From the NCBI GenBank assembly GCA_014377915.1, contig JACMOT010000555.1, positions 1 through 16,075 of the forward strand: DNA of 16,075 bases. Reading direction: 5' to 3'. The position numbers and the translations under genes are program-made. Below, piece by piece: positions 14,618-16,075 of this stretch (position 1 is the first letter of the stretch; each line of letters opens with the position of its first letter). The DNA is from Tardiphaga sp. GTDB taxonomy: Bacteria; Pseudomonadota; Alphaproteobacteria; Rhizobiales; Xanthobacteraceae. The notes beneath the pieces are model-generated. The model was not told the DNA's origin and made no database searches. It saw only the letters and a program-made list of their open reading frames with translations.

Positions 14618-14785
14618 TTACTTGATCTTGGATTCCTTGAACTCGACGTGCTTGCGCGCGACGGGGTCGTACTTTTTCTTGACCATCTTGTCGGTCATGG
14701 TGCGCGAATTCTTCTTGGCGACATAATAGAAGCCGGTATCCGCGGTGGAGACGAGCTTGATCTTGATGGTGACCGCTTTGGCCAT
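14618..14785 (-). CDS. rpmG: 50S ribosomal protein L33 (bL33)
   Basis: A 55-residue, strongly basic ribosomal protein of the large subunit, near the tRNA E site. [20 protein letters not shown] is the family N-terminus, and [10 protein letters not shown] plus [19 protein letters not shown] complete the match over the full length. It has no cysteines, so it is the zinc-free (C-) form, the usual one in alphaproteobacteria. The ATG at 14785 has AGAGG six or seven bases upstream; the longer reading that continues to 15166 is antisense noise inside the monooxygenase gene. It is a single-gene unit with its own promoter candidate and terminator. A location next to pleD is familiar in Rhizobiales. Confidence 0.95.
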   Translation of the reverse strand: MAKAVTIKIKLVSTADTGFYYVAKKNSRTMTDKMVKKKYDPVARKHVEFKESKIK

Positions 14786-14844
14786 GGCAGAACCTCTGAT
14801 GTCAGGAATCGGTGACAGCCAGAGCACTGGCCGCGTTGGGGCGC

Positions 14845-14872
14845 AAACTAGCCTCGAACGCCCCAAAGTCAA
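14845..14872 (-). promoter_or_regulatory. Candidate rpmG promoter
   Basis: On the minus strand, TTGACT (14872-14867) is followed after 16 bases by TAGTTT (14850-14845). This would start transcription about 50 bases before the rpmG ATG. The -35 match is good (five of six) and the -10 is weak. The site falls in the 124-base gap between the monooxygenase stop and rpmG. Confidence 0.4.
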
Positions 14873-14909
14873 GGTTTTCCGGATCGAATAAGCCCGGGAA
14901 TCCGGTCCG

Positions 14910-16075
14910 TTAGCCTGGAAAGAAGCGGTTTTCCGGCCGCGGCAGGCCCAGATTCTCCCGCAGCGTGGTGCCTTCGTACTGGGTGCGGAAGATTCCGCGT
15001 TCTTGCAGCTCTGGAACGACCTTGTCGACGAAGTCGTCGAGGCCCTCGGGCAGGAACGGGAACATGATGTTGAAGCCATCGCAGCCCTCGGAGACCAGCC
15101 ATTCCTCCATCTCGTCGGCGATGGTTTGCGGCGTGCCGACAAAGGCCGAGCCACCATAGCCGCCAAGCCGCTGCGCCAATTCGCGCACCGTGAGGTTCTC
15201 CCGCGCGGCCAGATCGATCACGCGCTGGCGCCCGCTCTTGCTGGCATTGGTTTCCGGGATTTCGGGCAGGGGGCCATCGGGATCGAAACCGGAAGCATCA
15301 GAGCCGATCATGATCGACAGCGAAGCAATGGCGTTGGCGTAGTGCACCTTGCTGTCCAGCAGAGCGCGTTTCTCTTTTGCCTGCTCGAGGCTGTCGCCGA
15401 CCACGACGAACGCACCGGGCAGGATCTTGAGGTGGTCGCGGTTGCGGCCAAGCCTGTCCATGCGGCCCTTGATGTCGGCATAGAGCTTTCGCGCATCGGA
15501 CAGCGCGCCGCCGCCGGTGAACACGGCTTCGGCGGTTTCGGCGGCGAGTTGCCGGCCATCGTCGGAGGCGCCGGCCTGTACGATTACCGGCCAGCCCTGC
15601 ACCGGGCGGGCGATGTTGAGCGGCCCGCGAACCTTGAAATATTTTCCGTTGTGATCGAGCACATGCATCCTGTCGGGATCCATGTAGAGGCCGCTCTCCA
15701 CGTCGCGCACAAACGCGTCGTCGGCAAAGGAATCCCACAGGCCCGTCACGACGTCGTAGAATTCACGGGCGCGCCTGTAACGCTCGGCGTGCTCCATGTG
15801 ATCGTCGAGGCCGAAGTTGAGCGCGGCATCCGGATTCGAGGTGGTGACGATATTCCAGCCGGCGCGGCCATTGCTGATGTGGTCCAGCGAGGCGAAGCGG
15901 CGGGCGACGTGATAGGGCTCGTCGAAGGTGGTGGAGCCGGTGGCGATCAGCCCGATGTTCTCGGTGACCGCCGCGAGCGCCGACAATAGCGTGAACGGTT
16001 CGAACGAGGTCACGGTGTGGCTGCGCTTCAGCGCCTCGATCGGCATGTTGAGCACGGCCAGATGGTCAGCCATGA
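14910..16075 (-). CDS. LLM-class flavin-dependent monooxygenase (NtaA/SnaA/DszA family), 5' end outside window
   Basis: The visible 388 codons belong to the bacterial-luciferase-like FMNH2-dependent monooxygenases of the NtaA/SnaA/DszA type, which are usually about 440-460 residues. The fragment begins at the [16 protein letters not shown] segment, which sits inside the protein after strand 1, so roughly 50-70 N-terminal residues are beyond the window edge; the ATG at 16073 is internal, not the start. Family blocks are [86 protein letters not shown] and [17 protein letters not shown] separate flavin reductase would supply FMNH2. Relatives oxidise nitrilotriacetate, dibenzothiophene sulfone or alkylsulfonates; the substrate here cannot be read from sequence. 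Confidence 0.9.
   Translation of the reverse strand, partial: MADHLAVLNMPIEALKRSHTVTSFEPFTLLSALAAVTENIGLIATGSTTFDEPYHVARRFASLDHISNGRAGWNIVTTSNPDAALNFGLDDHMEHAERYRRAREFYDVVTGLWDSFADDAFVRDVESGLYMDPDRMHVLDHNGKYFKVRGPLNIARPVQGWPVIVQAGASDDGRQLAAETAEAVFTGGGALSDARKLYADIKGRMDRLGRNRDHLKILPGAFVVVGDSLEQAKEKRALLDSKVHYANAIASLSIMIGSDASGFDPDGPLPEIPETNASKSGRQRVIDLAARENLTVRELAQRLGGYGGSAFVGTPQTIADEMEEWLVSEGCDGFNIMFPFLPEGLDDFVDKVVPELQERGIFRTQYEGTTLRENLGLPRPENRFFPG

Noticed and set aside
15003..15989. 328-codon plus-strand frame opposite the monooxygenase
   Set aside because: It is the antisense of a protein with clear luciferase-like motifs and has no ribosome site or known domain.

Overview
The window looks like ordinary chromosome from a high-GC alphaproteobacterium of the Bradyrhizobium/Rhodopseudomonas group (Nitrobacteraceae). 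This rests on the clear divK-pleD pair, the EipB-type (DUF1849) periplasmic protein, DUF3572 coupled to a Y-family polymerase, single-domain PilZ proteins, an orphan Bug-type binding protein, and three intergenic inverted-repeat elements of kinds I associate with these genomes. I see no rRNA, tRNA, CRISPR array, transposase, integrase or phage gene.

Layout. 1-612 is the 3' end of clpA, closed by a strong hairpin terminator. 829-2220 (minus) holds a PilZ protein and a cysteine-containing homologue of the selenoprotein B subunit of glycine/betaine/proline reductases. 2295-3335 (plus) is an exported lytic transglycosylase whose 3' end overlaps a second PilZ gene (3286-3645, minus). 3806-4884 is azlC-azlD, an amino-acid exporter, followed by an orphan Bug binding protein (4956-5939) and a TrmO/TsaA-type tRNA methyltransferase (5956-6447). 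A long inverted repeat separates these from a minus-strand series running 9601 to 6531: RidA-like protein, glycerophosphodiester phosphodiesterase, FemAB/GNAT-like protein and HIT hydrolase. A region with a 12-C/7-G tract then leads to eipB (9876-10760, plus). A complex repeat separates eipB from the convergent dinB, which is coupled to the DUF3572 gene (minus). Divergent from these are divK and pleD (plus). The window ends with rpmG and the 3' part of a flavin-dependent monooxygenase gene, both minus.

Functional threads. Cell-cycle and second-messenger control is present as DivK, as PleD (a diguanylate cyclase with an intact GGEEF and I-site), and as two PilZ proteins with intact c-di-GMP binding motifs. 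Envelope work is represented by the lytic transglycosylase, EipB and possibly the FemAB-like protein. The rest is metabolic or translational housekeeping.

I did not find a convincing undescribed multi-gene system. The best leads are the selenocysteine-free GrdB-like protein of unknown substrate, the zinc-ribbon-tailed DinB coupled to DUF3572, the inverted-repeat-rich divK upstream region, the homopolymeric C/G tract upstream of the RidA and eipB genes, and the two PilZ paralogues with possible CtrA-like TTAA sites.
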